In this document: one piece after another, positions 18,601-28,700 of the stretch
Position numbering within the stretch: position 1 is the stretch's first letter
Layout of the letters: each line of letters starts with the position of its first letter
From: Salegentibacter sp. R32
GTDB lineage: Bacteria > Bacteroidota > Bacteroidia > Flavobacteriales > Flavobacteriaceae
NCBI RefSeq assembly: GCF_008692195.1
Contig: NZ_RXOM01000026.1
Span: 1-50,680 of the forward strand
Direction of reading: 5' to 3'
Length of the DNA stretch: 50,680 nucleotides
Notes under the pieces: model-generated
Told to the model about the DNA's origin: nothing
Seen by the model: the letters and a program-made list of their open reading frames with translations, nothing else
Databases searched by the model: none
Program-made: the position numbers and the translations under genes

Positions 18601-18865
18601 AAGTGAGGTATTAACAGTTATGTTTTTAATAGCTTTGCCTTTAGGTTGTTATAAAAAGCTAGCCAAGCCATTCGAGAAATGGCTTAAAGATGAGGAAAAT
18701 AAATTTAAACATCTCGGAGCTTTCGAAACAGATAGTTATAATGAGTTACGTGATGATTTAATCAATACAGTTGATCAAAATGCTCCATTACTTCTTGAAA
18801 GTTCTATTATAGACTTTAATAAACATTATCCATTTATTAAGCGTTTTACTTTCACTCATATTTAA
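15680..18865 (+). CDS. KAP-type P-loop NTPase with macro-like and EVE-like N-terminal domains
   Basis: The 1061-aa protein has three parts. Residues about 10-160 look like a macro domain (WVPLMGTGTGGLTLEESYKI at 105-124 matches its ligand-loop region). Residues about 172-265 resemble the EVE-like, modified-base-reading domain found at the start of McrB-type proteins (HLWGNEDQMPRFLEQNIWENG, then GDLIFIKSTYAYG). From about 350 a KAP NTPase follows, with Walker A GKWGSGKS near 374-381, a coiled coil (about 450-520), two membrane segments inserted within the domain (about 582-600 and 614-629, as is typical of KAP proteins) and Walker B ILYIDDLDRCSD near 771-782. KAP NTPases are membrane-associated STAND-type ATPases and several act in phage defence. 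A sensor (macro/EVE) coupled to a membrane NTPase effector is a reasonable reading. The gene starts 94 bp after hsdR. Confidence 0.8.
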   Translation: MENPSTFKVHLNYPPNECDCAIVSIDSNGNQGELNQLVLKAYGYQHSDINIKELSRGFYLLQKEKKKPILFIVTVGNNPTAKNLNKNLFDGLKRHIKDLARRSIWVPLMGTGTGGLTLEESYKITLEVIAELSQYANFYISIPDNEEGKEFYRSINPKLNLFEKLDKDSKDIVSIIGNRNFFLAGHLWGNEDQMPRFLEQNIWENGHEFNDTKVVNNAKEGDLIFIKSTYAYGEVSYLRIKAIGVIKENKLDGHNLDVNWYRFNNIDIEHLGKYRRTFQTVSNDDIETILIEVFDAYPNLPNIIKGLAEKRKPEDINEKNEELSRAAERIITIPGLLSDVDSGTDYLDISKDINAFAKVMSAKSFNPPLAIALLGKWGSGKSFFMRKLKERIDKLSSVSTTEQVYCNGIAHVHFNAWSYMDANLWAGMITKIFEGLQEYITNDSKAKGKIDDIAKALNQKLNIAQEEISHLEHRKHSINNKIKVLEGEKTKIEKALKQKINQIKSRSIKTVLKNLDNSFHIKNKIEDALSSNESYIKTEEQLDNIVPKEYWQNPIGLYQRINSKRTFYKMFLKGPRALKNLFWLCIIILIIFLIKIALFFFIPVLGRLDFTFPDKLLYLISIIGAFIYRNYKTVNHLQPLISKFWKIKEDYELKKKEALFKFKQQGKTIEFEIENYKEEIQVINDQINKAKQSKLEIEYKLKHTLTTEALFTFIEKRSSSDDYKKHLGIVSIIRKDFEILSELFSGHQDEINNSGESEEFKKYFSRPLERIILYIDDLDRCSDDRVVQVLEAVNLLMAYPLFIVVVGVDPRWVKNALSKKYELQFGNKNLPDNEAIEPSGYLEKIFQVPFQLKSATDDNVKHMLKNLAESHPQIKSMEEPIEYTDEDEKEINTDNVENDLDIEGGDVDQQLTVEKSIIIKETIEALKFSEKEIVLLQCMSGILGSNPRALKRFVNIYRVIKAHEDFNYTDASEESEVLTVMFLIALPLGCYKKLAKPFEKWLKDEENKFKHLGAFETDSYNELRDDLINTVDQNAPLLLESSIIDFNKHYPFIKRFTFTHI

Positions 18866-19313
18866 TATTTTTTGAAACTTTTTCAATAAAATAAATACCA
18901 AGAGGTCTTAAGTTTATATGAATGAAATTTATAAGGGTGCATTAAATGTTATTGAAAAATTATTAGCTATTAAAATGAAGTCCCTTAGCGGAAGACATTA
19001 ACCTTTAAAACTTATTTACTTCCTAGCCATAGGTTTATGATAATAGGTTAAATATGTTGCCATGCTTTCCTTTCCGTTGTCCCTTACTTGTCGGAGGCAA
19101 GTTGCTAACAGTATGTGGTATACACTTGATAACTAATTTACTATGTAATACCCGCCCAAACTAGTTGGAGCTTCGCTATTGTGAAAATAACAACTTGGAC
19201 AGGTTCAGGGTGACCAATGAAAAATGAAGTCTAGCCTCTAATATCTAGTTTCTAGAATCTTGTTTTCTTCACTTTACTAATAAATTCCAAACTCCAACTA
19301 ACCAATAACCATT

Positions 19314-19369
19314 CTTCTCAATACAATTTCATTCTCGCTATTACTATCTAAAATTACTGGAAGTGACGG
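19314..19369 (+). repeat. Dispersed ~55-bp repeat, copy 1 (most diverged)
   Basis: Begins CTTCTCAATACAATTT, continues with TCTCGCTAT, TCTAAAAT and ends GGAAGTGACGG. It matches the copies at 20065-20119 and 20218-20274 over most of its length with substitutions. Confidence 0.6.
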
Positions 19370-20064
19370 TTATGAAAATGAAGTTGAAATTGAAAACGTA
19401 TCGTATAGAAACGGCCTATCGGGGAAAGTGTTAAAAATCAAGCTAGCAGCGAGGGGGAAAAGATAAAAAGCTGTTTGACCGTAGGGAGTTCTTTTTATCT
19501 GTGGAGGAGGGTAGCGTAGTATTTTCTTATGCTTTTCTCGTCAGCCTAGATTTTTTGCTTCTTTTTTATCCATGGAAAAAGAAGAGGGGATAATAAAAAG
19601 AAACGATACTATAATTCTTTTTGTCAAACCACATTTGAAATCGAAAAATACTGCGAACTGAACACTGAATATTGAATAAAGAATAATCAATAACAAGTAC
19701 CCAATTTCAAATCTCAAATTGTGTTTTATTCTTTTGCATTGCCCAAAAGAATCAAACATGCCTGCCGGTAGGCAGGAGTCTAGGCTTATTTTCCTAAGCT
19801 TGAAAATCTGGCGCAACACCTTTAGCCTGCGGATGGCAAACGCTTCGCAGTGCATTCCTCTCCCTTACGGTCGTCGGATGCAGACCTTCGTTGCACTCCA
19901 ACGCTTAAGGTATTGCTTGATTTTCTACGCTCATGAAAAGTATGCCGGGTTTGAAATTTTAAACTTCAAAATCTAAATTTAACATTGTTAATTCTTCATT
20001 CTATATTACTCATTAAAAAAACATTCTCTAACCTCTAGCTTCCTGTCTACTGTATACTGAATTC

Positions 20065-20119
20065 CTTCTCGATACGATTTTATCCGCACTATCGCTTGTC
20101 TAAAATACTCGAAGTGACG
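20065..20119 (+). repeat. Dispersed ~55-bp repeat, copy 2
   Basis: Begins CTTCTCGATACGATTTTA, then CTATCGCTTGTCTAAAAT and CTCGAAGTGACG. It is preceded by CCTGTCTACTG, as is copy 3. Confidence 0.7.
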
Positions 20120-20217
20120 CTTCCTATCTACTGAATAATGTATACTGAATGCTGAATAACAAATATCCAACTTCTAGATTCTAGTCTCTAACCTCTAGTT
20201 TCCTGTCTACTGAACTA

Positions 20218-20274
20218 CTTCTCGATACAATTTTAGCCTCGCTATCGCTCGTCTAAAATCATTCGAAATAATAG
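20218..20274 (+). repeat. Dispersed ~55-bp repeat, copy 3
   Basis: Begins CTTCTCGATACAATTTTA, then GCTATCGCTCGTCTAAAAT and ATTCGAAATAATAG. It adjoins the 3' end of the frameshifted secreted-protein gene, ending just before its stop codon. Confidence 0.7.
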
Positions 20275-20276
20275 TA

Positions 20277-20677
20277 TTACTCCATAACTTCACTTATCTC
20301 AAGGGGGGTAATGGGGGTTTCAGACCGGTATTTCGTATTGTATTTTTCATCTAAAACAATCACCAAGAAATCGGTATCTGCTTGCTGTAGTTTTTGTAAT
20401 CCCCAAACTTCATTAACCGGTCATTTTCCTCCTTAAAAAAGGATTGCACGCTTTCTGGGGTCACTAAATAAGGTTGAATGTTGCGTTTAGCAAAAAACTT
20501 TCTTCCGTTTTCAAAAATATCGTATTGTTCCTGTACTTTAGGTAAATTCCTATCAGCGGTGACCACCACTACATAACCTGAATTGACAGGTTTTTCTGAA
20601 TCTGTTAATTGAATAGGTTCTTGTGCAGCCAATAAACTGCTAAAAGTAATTGATAATACGAGTAGTAAATTTTTCAT
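20277..20677 (-). pseudogene. Small secreted protein of unknown function, frameshifted
   Basis: The 5' part (start at 20677) encodes a signal peptide (MKNLLLVLSITFSSLLAAQE) and a short alpha/beta domain (YVVVVTADRNLPKVQEQYDIF). In the called frame it stops at 20360. One extra A near 20413-20416 shifts the frame into DRLNEVWGLQKLQQADTDFL followed by a clean end (VIVLDEKYNTKYRS to a TAA at 20277-20279). The joined product is about 133 aa and looks like a periplasmic thioredoxin- or DUF4174-like fold by strand pattern, but I do not recognise it with confidence. The start overlaps the topoisomerase stop codon (ATGA), so the two are cotranscribed on the minus strand. Confidence 0.6.
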
Positions 20678-21771
20678 GACTTTTCTTCTTTTAAATTAAT
20701 TCGAAAATTTTCCATCAGCTCCAAGATGACTTTTTCGGTATGAGAAAATACAGGAGAAGACGTTCCGGCAGATTTTTCATCTACCTTATCAAAGTATTCC
20801 TGGATTTTTCCGTTCTGGTAATATTCGGTAATCACGGGGTGAACGTAATAATTTCTGCACACCGTTCTGGTATTTCCCAACGCTTCTGCCGCTTCATCTA
20901 AAGCTGATATAATATTTTTATCTTGTTCTTTTTCTTCTTCTACATAACCCAAATCGCGCAGTGCTTCAAAATAAATTTTAGTGGCCGCCCACGTCCTAAA
21001 ATCTTTGGCTGAATAATATTCGCCACATATATTTTGAATGTATTCGTTAATCATTCCGCTATCGATACAATCTTTATCACCGTTTTCATCATAGTATTTA
21101 AAAAGCTCCCAACCCGGAATTTCTTCACATTCGTTCACCAATTCAATTAAATCTTGGTCGGTGACTTCAATATGATGTTCTTTTCCCTTTTTACCAATAA
21201 AATTGAAAGTGAGAATATCTTGACTCATATTTACATGGCGGGAGCGAAGGGTAGAAAGTCCGTAAGTTTGGTTGTTTTTGGCGTAATAATGATTACCAAT
21301 TCTAATATGGGTTTCTTCCATTAAGCGTACGACCAAGGCCAAGACTTTTTGTTTGGGCATTCCTTCCAGTTCTAGGTCTTTATCGACTTGTTTTCTTATT
21401 TCGGGTAATTTCTCACCAAACGAAGCCATTTTAAAGAACTTGGTTTGGTTTTTAAATTTGGACCATAAATCGTGATAACGGTAAACTTTTCGGTTTTTGG
21501 TGTCCCGGCCTACCACTTGTAAATGCCCGTTCTCTAAATGGGTAATCCTTACCTCTTTCCAAGCCGGGGGAATCACCAATTTTTTTATTCGTTCTAGAGA
21601 AGGCTTATCGGTAATTTTTCTTTTTTCTTTGTTGGTATAGTAAAAACCGCGGCCGTGTTTATGGCGCTGAATGCTTAGTTGATGGTCTTTTACATAAACC
21701 AAATTCGCTAGGGCCGCAAATTCTTCCGGCTGTTGCGTTATTTTTTCAATTTTTTCGGCGGTCAGGTTCAT
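20674..21771 (-). CDS. DNA topoisomerase IB
   Basis: The 365-aa product has the size and layout of bacterial (poxvirus-like) type IB topoisomerases, which relax supercoils by transient 3'-phosphotyrosine cleavage of one strand. The N-terminal domain (about 20-110) has RGFYYTNKEKRKITD and VIPPAWKEVRI. The catalytic domain carries the active-site set: R157 in HIRIGN, a lysine in the FIGKKGKEH hairpin (193-199), R259 in KDFRTWAATK and the nucleophilic tyrosine in TVCRNYYVHP (Y308 or Y309). The gene lies at the edge of the accessory region and looks like an ordinary housekeeping gene. The small secreted-protein gene overlaps its 3' end by 4 bp. Confidence 0.9.
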   Translation of the reverse strand: MNLTAEKIEKITQQPEEFAALANLVYVKDHQLSIQRHKHGRGFYYTNKEKRKITDKPSLERIKKLVIPPAWKEVRITHLENGHLQVVGRDTKNRKVYRYHDLWSKFKNQTKFFKMASFGEKLPEIRKQVDKDLELEGMPKQKVLALVVRLMEETHIRIGNHYYAKNNQTYGLSTLRSRHVNMSQDILTFNFIGKKGKEHHIEVTDQDLIELVNECEEIPGWELFKYYDENGDKDCIDSGMINEYIQNICGEYYSAKDFRTWAATKIYFEALRDLGYVEEEKEQDKNIISALDEAAEALGNTRTVCRNYYVHPVITEYYQNGKIQEYFDKVDEKSAGTSSPVFSHTEKVILELMENFRINLKEEKS

Positions 21772-22200
21772 AGGAAAATTAAAAATGCCTATAAATGTAG
21801 CTAAGAATAAAGTGGAATAGGTATAATAAAAAGTGAATGTTTTAATAAAACCGTACTAATTAAGACTTTTTAAACTTTTGTTGAATTGATTTTGTCTCCT
21901 TTGATTTCATTATTTATGTGAGTTTGATATAAAAGTTTTTACAAGCATTTTTGGTATTGAGTGAATTTTCATGGAAAATTTGTATCGAATAAAATACTTT
22001 ACAAAGATTTCACTCAGTCTCTGGGATTTTCTTAAATCGAAATTACCTTACTTTTCTCAATAGAAAAATCTTAATGATTTTCTTTATCACAAGCCGTTTG
22101 CATTTATTTATAGATATACGTACAAAATTAAATAGTCTATCATATAAAATTAAGGTTAATATGCTTAAAGTAGGGGCTGTTAGGGTTATCCTCCAAACAG

Positions 22201-22290
22201 ATGTCTGCAATTGTCCATTATTGTCTGTAATTGTCTTTAAATGTCCACTTTTGTCCATAATTGTCATTAATTGTCATTAATTGTCAATTT
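22201..22290 (+). repeat. Nine 10-bp tandem units, consensus (T/A)TGTCnnTAA
   Basis: The nine units follow one another without spacing, each with TGTC at positions 2-5: ATGTCTGCAA, TTGTCCATTA, TTGTCTGTAA, TTGTCTTTAA, ATGTCCACTT, TTGTCCATAA, TTGTCATTAA (twice) and TTGTCAATTT. The period is close to one helical turn, so the same DNA face is presented nine times. It could be a protein-binding array or a repetitive element. It lies about 490 bp before the TcA start codon. Confidence 0.9.
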
Positions 22291-22312
22291 TTATTGATTT
22301 TATAGGGGTTTT

Positions 22313-22342
22313 GTTCGGGTCTCGTTCGGGTCTTGTTCGGGT
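22313..22342 (+). repeat. Three 11-bp tandem units containing GTTCGGGT
   Basis: GTTCGGGT recurs at 22313, 22324 and 22335 with an 11-bp period, shortly after the 10-bp array. The two arrays and the following hairpin appear to form one composite module. Confidence 0.85.
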
Positions 22343-22346
22343 GGGT

Positions 22347-22372
22347 TTCGGTAAAATGGAACTTTTACCGAA
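22347..22372. repeat. 10-bp perfect hairpin next to the tandem arrays
   Basis: TTCGGTAAAA and TTTTACCGAA form a perfect stem around a 6-nt loop (TGGAAC). It could be a terminator for either strand or part of the composite repeat module. Confidence 0.7.
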
Positions 22373-22781
22373 GGATGGTCGAAGAAAGGTAGAAGAAGAG
22401 TGGGAGGGATGAAGCTGAAATTGACCCTTTGCATAACTTTTTTCAAATGCATTACGGGTTATATGCATAATATTTTATTCCGTTATTATATTCATAGTGA
22501 GTATGTTGAATATTTTAAATGTATAAATATTTAATTATATTTTGTACTGTTGAATATTTTTATCTAACTTTAAGCAGTATTGAATTTAAAAATTCATTTC
22601 TATAAATTAGATCATACACACCCCACGTGTAAGTTTTAGAATATATTCCTTATAGTAGAGATTTAATTTTGGTTGGGTAGATTGATGAAGTACCCATAAA
22701 AGCATTCTTAAGTATATGTAGGTAGGGATTGCTGCGTTAGTAATTGTAAAAACTTTTATAAATTATAAACCTTATCGTACT

Positions 22782-25700
22782 ATGGCTGATTCACAACCTA
22801 CCTGGGATGGATTTTTTGCTTATTTTATCCCAGATTATCAATCTGTTCTTCAAGCCCTCAAAGAGACCTATGAAACAAATCTTGACATCACAACTTTTGA
22901 GCAATTTTCAGAACGTCTAGCTAATCCAGGGCGATTGGAAAGTGAAATTTCCAACTTTGCGTCTGACACTCCATTTATCTTGGCATTTTGTGAATATATA
23001 AAGAGTAAAGCCAATGAGTTAAATAGTTGGGAAGAATTTTCCGTGGATAATGATATATATAATGGGGAAATAATTGCTAATTTTTATCAAGCCCGTGAAC
23101 TTAGCTTTCAAGAGTTTCAGAATATTGAAGTGGCAAATTTTGCGAAAGATTTTGTTAGTTCAATTGCTCAGGATACTGATTTTTTGGCAGACTATGTGGT
23201 TAATCTTCATAATATTTATGTAAACAACCCTAATCCACCCACCCTAGAAATTATTGAGCAACCCAAAGATTTTGTAGGTTGTTCCGGAGACCTGGCTACA
23301 TTTAATGTACAGCCCAATATTAAAAATGTAAGATATGAGTGGTATAGAACTGATAATGTAACACAAGCCAATTATGGTAACAGTTACAGTTTTGAACTTA
23401 CTGCAATTAATCCTGAGCTAGAAGTTGTTGCTATTATTTATTATAAATATAATGAACCTAATATGCAATCTGTAGTCTCTAACAGGGTTATGGCACTTGT
23501 TAACATACCTATAATTGAAACACAACCTCAGTCTAAAAATGTAGAAATTGGTCGTACAGTTAATTTTAGTGTTTCCGTACAAGGGCAGGAACTTCAATAC
23601 CAGTGGCGAAAAGATGAAGAAAACATAGAGGGAGCTATAGAACCTACGTTAACAATTAACAATGTTGGTTTAGAAGATGCAGGGGGATATGACTGTATAA
23701 TTGTTAGTCCTTGTGCAGGGAGAACTACAAATAAGGCTACTTTAGAAGTTAATACTTCAGTCTCCAATACTATAAGAGGTAAAATACTTACTGCCCAACG
23801 GGAGCCGGCTCAAGAATATACGGTTAAAGCTTTTAGGTCTTATCTTGGTGAAGAAACTATTATTGGAGAGACAATTACCGATGAAAAAGGGAATTACACC
23901 ATTTATTATGAGCCTTCTGAAAATATCAATAGCAAAAAACTTAGCTTACTAATTGAAGTTTCCCATCCTGGAGTTAAGCAGCGCTCCCCATTAATTATGG
24001 GGGCTGCAAAGCATCAGGTGATTAATATGATTACCACTAAAGAAAGATTGGTGGGAATTAATGAATTTGAGCAATTAGAAGAATGGTTTAATAAGAACTT
24101 AGCTAGTTTTGATTGGGATCAAGTAAAAGAACAGGATATTGAAAATTTTTCAGAAGCTTCTAATTTTCCCTCTGCTTGGATTCGCGCATACGCACAAGCT
24201 AAAACTTTTACTGCTAATGAAAGTCACATACAAGGCTATTATGCGTTAATAAGGTCAAATAGTGCTTTTAAGAAAAAAAACTTTCTTTATAAAGAAGCTA
24301 ATGAAGCGATAGATGCTCTAAAAACAGCTAAAAAGCGAAAAATTATTCCTGAATCTTTTGATGAAGATCAATTTACTACTTATCTGTATAACGATTTTAA
24401 AAGTGAGGTTGATAATTTATTATCTTCTGCTCCAGATAGCAAAATAAATAATTTTATTGACTTAGCCGGTTTTAGTGGGGCATCTCAAAATGTAAAGTCT
24501 AAATTTTTTACCTTACAGAAACAATATCAAAATAATGCGAAAGAATTTTGGAGCCAGATAGATAGTGATGCCGATTTTGATACCTATCAACAAGGTTTAA
24601 AATTGATATCACAAATGGGAGCGGTGACCGCTGTGAATATGGATTTAATGCAGCACATCAAAAGTTCACACTCCTCTTTATCCGGTCCAGAAGATTTAGT
24701 GCTACTAAATGAAGCTGATTTAAAGCAAGATATACTTGATTCAGGAAGTACAGTTCCTTCTTTTATTAAAGGAAAAAATAGCACTGAAAAACGTAATAAT
24801 TATGCTAGATGGATTAGTGAGCGTATCGAAGAAAGCTATCCAACTTTATATATGTATGTCAGAATTAAAGAAAATCCAAGTTTTCCTTCCCAACAAGATT
24901 TTGGAGTATTCTTTAGTAATAATACCGATTTTGAATTGGATAAAATTTCTATCCATCAATATTTAAGTGATAACCCCAATGCGTTAGAAGGCATCACCGA
25001 TCCTGAAGAATTTACAGATAACTTATTAAGAGTTCAACGCTTTCATTCCATTGCTCCTAGAGGTAATCGCGCAAGGGTAACCAGTGCATTAGTTGCCAAA
25101 GATTATAGAAGTGCACCTCAGATTGCACAAACCCCTGCACAATTATTTTTTAGCAATGTGAGTGATGTGTTAGATCATAGAACAGCAAGTCAATTATATA
25201 ATACCGCGAGAGAAGTTACTGCTCGTTCTATTAATTTTTTAGGTAAATATCATCAAGGGCTTAATGCTTCTGAATTCAGTGTGATTAGAGGAAATGTGAT
25301 TAATACAGATAATACCAGCCTTAGGCAAATTTTTCCCAATATAGAAAGTTTATTGGGAGAAACTGATTATTGTGCTTGTGAACATTGTAAATCTGTATTT
25401 GGCCCTGCTGCATATCTGGTAGACTTACTACAATTTTGTCAAGAAATTGAAACTAATGGCATCAATTTATACGAATTACTCACACAAACCTACGAAGGCT
25501 TAAGTTCTCCAAGACGTGGGGATATGCCTAAAATAGATCTTACCTGTGACAATACTAATGTAGTACTCCCTTCCATAGATATTATCAATGAACTTTTATG
25601 TAAGCTGGTTGATCATAATTTTCCTTCCAATAGACAAACTGCCAAAACCGCAGCAGAGTTAAGAATTACTCCACAATACCCACCAACAAATGAGGTCAAT

Positions 25701-28700
25701 CAAAGTTTGATAGATCAAGTTTTTCCTTGGGTGCTTCCGTTTGATTACTATGCTACTTCTGCGTATTTGCAATTGCCTATAGCAGATACTTCCCGTAACG
25801 AAATTGCTTGGAAGTTTCCAAAACAAGGAGGTGATGGTTCAAGCGAAGAGCTTCAAATCATAAGAACAATGACTGGCTTAGAGTTAAGTGTTGGTAATTG
25901 GTCCCGTCTTAAGATGGATGCTTTTGATTTATCACAAACTTATGGAGTGGAGGGAAGTGTTAGTGGTATATTTGAAAGTAGTGGAAGCTTATTAATAGAA
26001 AAATTAATAGACCATGTAGGGCTTTCTTTTGATAGGTTTAAAAAATTACTTCAAACAGCAACTTTAAATCCTTATAAAGCCAGTGGAGACCGAACTTATT
26101 CAATTACCTATACAGGGGATGGATGTTCTTTAGAAAGTGCAAGAATTAACAATATTGCTAACTTCTATCAACGATTATATTATCTTGAAAAACTTTCTTC
26201 TACTCTAGATTGGAATTTAACGTTAAGTGACCACTACATTAGGGGCAACAACTTGTTAAATGCGATTGATAGTGCAAATACAGATGAACTTACCCAAGCT
26301 CTTCACAACTTAAGTTTGCAACAAAAACTTTCTGAAAAATTAAAAATACAATTCAATGATGTGTTAAGTTGGTTGACGGTGCTCAATACCAATAGTTTAG
26401 CTGAAGATACCCTTACACAGTTTGAACAGATTTATAAGAACCCCGAATTAGGCTATAATTATACCGATGCAGAACTGGAAGGTCTTCAACTAAACGGGGA
26501 ACGAACAGAAATTGAAACTCCCAAGTCTTTACTAGCCATGAAAGGTGTAGTAAGAGCTTCTTTACAAATAAATAATCTAGATGAATTAGTAAATTCGAAT
26601 TGGTTAGGTGATGATAACTATCAATTAAACCTTAGCCTAAAACGCTATTCTCAATTATATGCCTATGTGGAATTAGCTAATGCTTTAAATCTAGAGATAA
26701 ATGAATTGGTGGTGTTATGGGGTAAATTTAATGATATTGAACAACCTCCTCTGGAAAACAACTATGATAATTTACTGGATCTTCTAGATTTTGTTGAATT
26801 TATGGAGCGACTTCATCGTTCCAATTTTAAGGTAGATGAACTTTTGTACTTATTTACCGATAGAAGTTTAGAGCCTATCTTACCAGAAGCAAAACAAACA
26901 GAGTTTTTAATAGAATTAAGAAAGTTATTAAAAGAAACTTGGGAAACTAAATTATTGGGGTTAAAAAATACCGCTTCGGGAATTCACTTTTTATTGAAAA
27001 CCCAAACGATTAGTGAAGTACAAACCGATGATTTAGATCATATAGATTTAATTATTAAAGGAGAATATGATGAAGAAGTTGAGTCTCAATTGCTTGATTG
27101 GTGGTATGATTTTGATTTGCTAAGTGCCACGAATATAAATTTAGGAGAATTTCAAAGTCGCGTAATAGAGATTTATGCCACAGAACCCTATTTAAAAGAT
27201 CCTCAAGATCGTATTCACTATATTTATAAAGTATTCGCTGATGCTCAACAAACATCTGCAGGAGAACCTTCGTTAATGGATACCGTATTTTCCAATTATT
27301 TGCAACAATTTGCGGTAGAAAGTTTTGTTTCGCATTTCATTAAAGACTATCCTAATGTAGCACCGCTTCAAAATGAACTATTAACAAAAGCTAGCTACTT
27401 AACCATACCACAAGATTCAACTACTCCTGTAATAGATATTTTTACCGATAGGGGTTTTGTGGAGGAGGAAGATACTATAAATCCTTCCAATTATCCTCAA
27501 ATATATAGTGCTTTTCAGTTAATATTTAAAAATGTAGTCTTTTTATCAAAGTTCCCGAATATAGATAAGTATTACCAACTGTTTTATAATCAAATTCCAA
27601 ATGGTTGGCCGCAGCCAGCTAAACTACCATTAACCGGCCAACCTGATCCTGAAGAAGATGCAATGATAAAAGGTTTACTGGAAGTATGGAGACTGCAACA
27701 AGTAGAAAAATACCTAGCACTCCATCAGTCAGAATTAGTATTAATGTTATTGCAAATACAAATAGGAGAATTAGCTGGAGAACAAAATATTCAAGAACGT
27801 TTAGAAATTATTTCTACATGGAGAATTGACCAAATTCAACATCTTACTATTAGTTTTAATTTCAGTGATGCTTATTGGTTAGGTTCTACTTGGCTCTATC
27901 AGCTTTACCAAGCTTTTCAAGTAGCAGGTAAGCTTGATGCTTTCCCTTCAGTAGTACAACGATGGAATAAAGAAAATCTTCATAAAGCTGATTCTATAGG
28001 TATTCAACAAACCGTACGAAAACAACTAAAAACCGAAAGTGACCGTAAAAAACTAATTCAAGCAAATGATTATTTACGGGAAAGTCTGAGGGATGCTTTG
28101 GTAGGTTATGTAGTGCGTCAAACATCTGTATTAGATGGTGAGTTGTTTGAAAAGAGCAAAGAAGGCTTGGCCGATTTTCTATTGGTCGATATCCAAAAAA
28201 GTTCATGTTCCTTAACCTCAAGGGTAAAGCAAGCATTATCGGCTATTCAAATGCTGGTTCAGCGAAGCTTATTAGGTATAGAGCGTCTTAGTGATACAAC
28301 AACTTTTGAAATCCCTGCTCCGGCAGTTAAAGAATGGGTATGGCGCAAAAATTATAGGGTATGGGAAGCCAATAGAAAAGTTTTTCTCTATCCGGAAAAT
28401 TGGTTGTTGCCTGAAACCCGGGATGACCAAACCCAGCTTTACCAATCTTTTGTAGAAGAAATCTCTCAAAATGATGTCACCGATGAAAATGCTCGACGGG
28501 CCGTATCCAACTATTTAAAAGGTCTTCATGAAATTGCCGATATGGAGATTTGCCAAATTTATCATGAAGAAGAATATGAAGATGATAATTATGAAAATGG
28601 CTACTTAACCGATACAGTACATATTTTTGCCAGAACGAAGAATGAACCGCATACCTATTATTACCGTAAATGGGTTGACGATGCTTATTTTACCCCTTGG

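Larger units (their letters stand above)
18866..20276. other. 1.4-kb gene-free region made of dispersed-type repeats
   Basis: No convincing protein gene is present. A 27-codon frame at 18918-19001 (starting MNEIYKGALN) could be the truncated start of a lost gene. The rest contains degenerate repeated phrases (forms of CTCTAACCTCTAG, TTCCTGTCTACTG and TACTGAATNCTGAATAA), three copies of a roughly 55-bp unit, and a palindrome CCTGCC-GGTA-GGCAGG at 19761-19776. The stretches 19431-19580 and 19790-19950 have a much higher GC content than their surroundings and read like repeats or gene fragments. Confidence 0.6.
21772..22781. other. 1-kb intergenic region upstream of the Tc toxin
   Basis: Apart from the tandem repeats at 22201-22290 and 22313-22342 and the hairpin at 22347-22372, this region is AT-rich and shows no credible gene. 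Short frames on both strands exist only because the repeats happen to be open. The region separates the minus-strand topoisomerase operon from the plus-strand toxin operon, so promoters for both should lie here, but I could not place them firmly. Confidence 0.6.

Noticed and set aside
19541-19976. Opposed short frames of 104 and 85 aa
   Set aside because: They overlap on opposite strands in the repeat tract and show no recognisable domain.
22201-22342. Tandem units considered as a CRISPR array
   Set aside because: Units are 10 and 11 bp with no spacers, and no cas genes are in the window.
22043-22468. Minus-strand short frames over the tandem repeats (74 and 63 aa)
   Set aside because: Their residues simply translate the 10- and 11-bp units and the AT-rich flank; no domain or start signal supports them.
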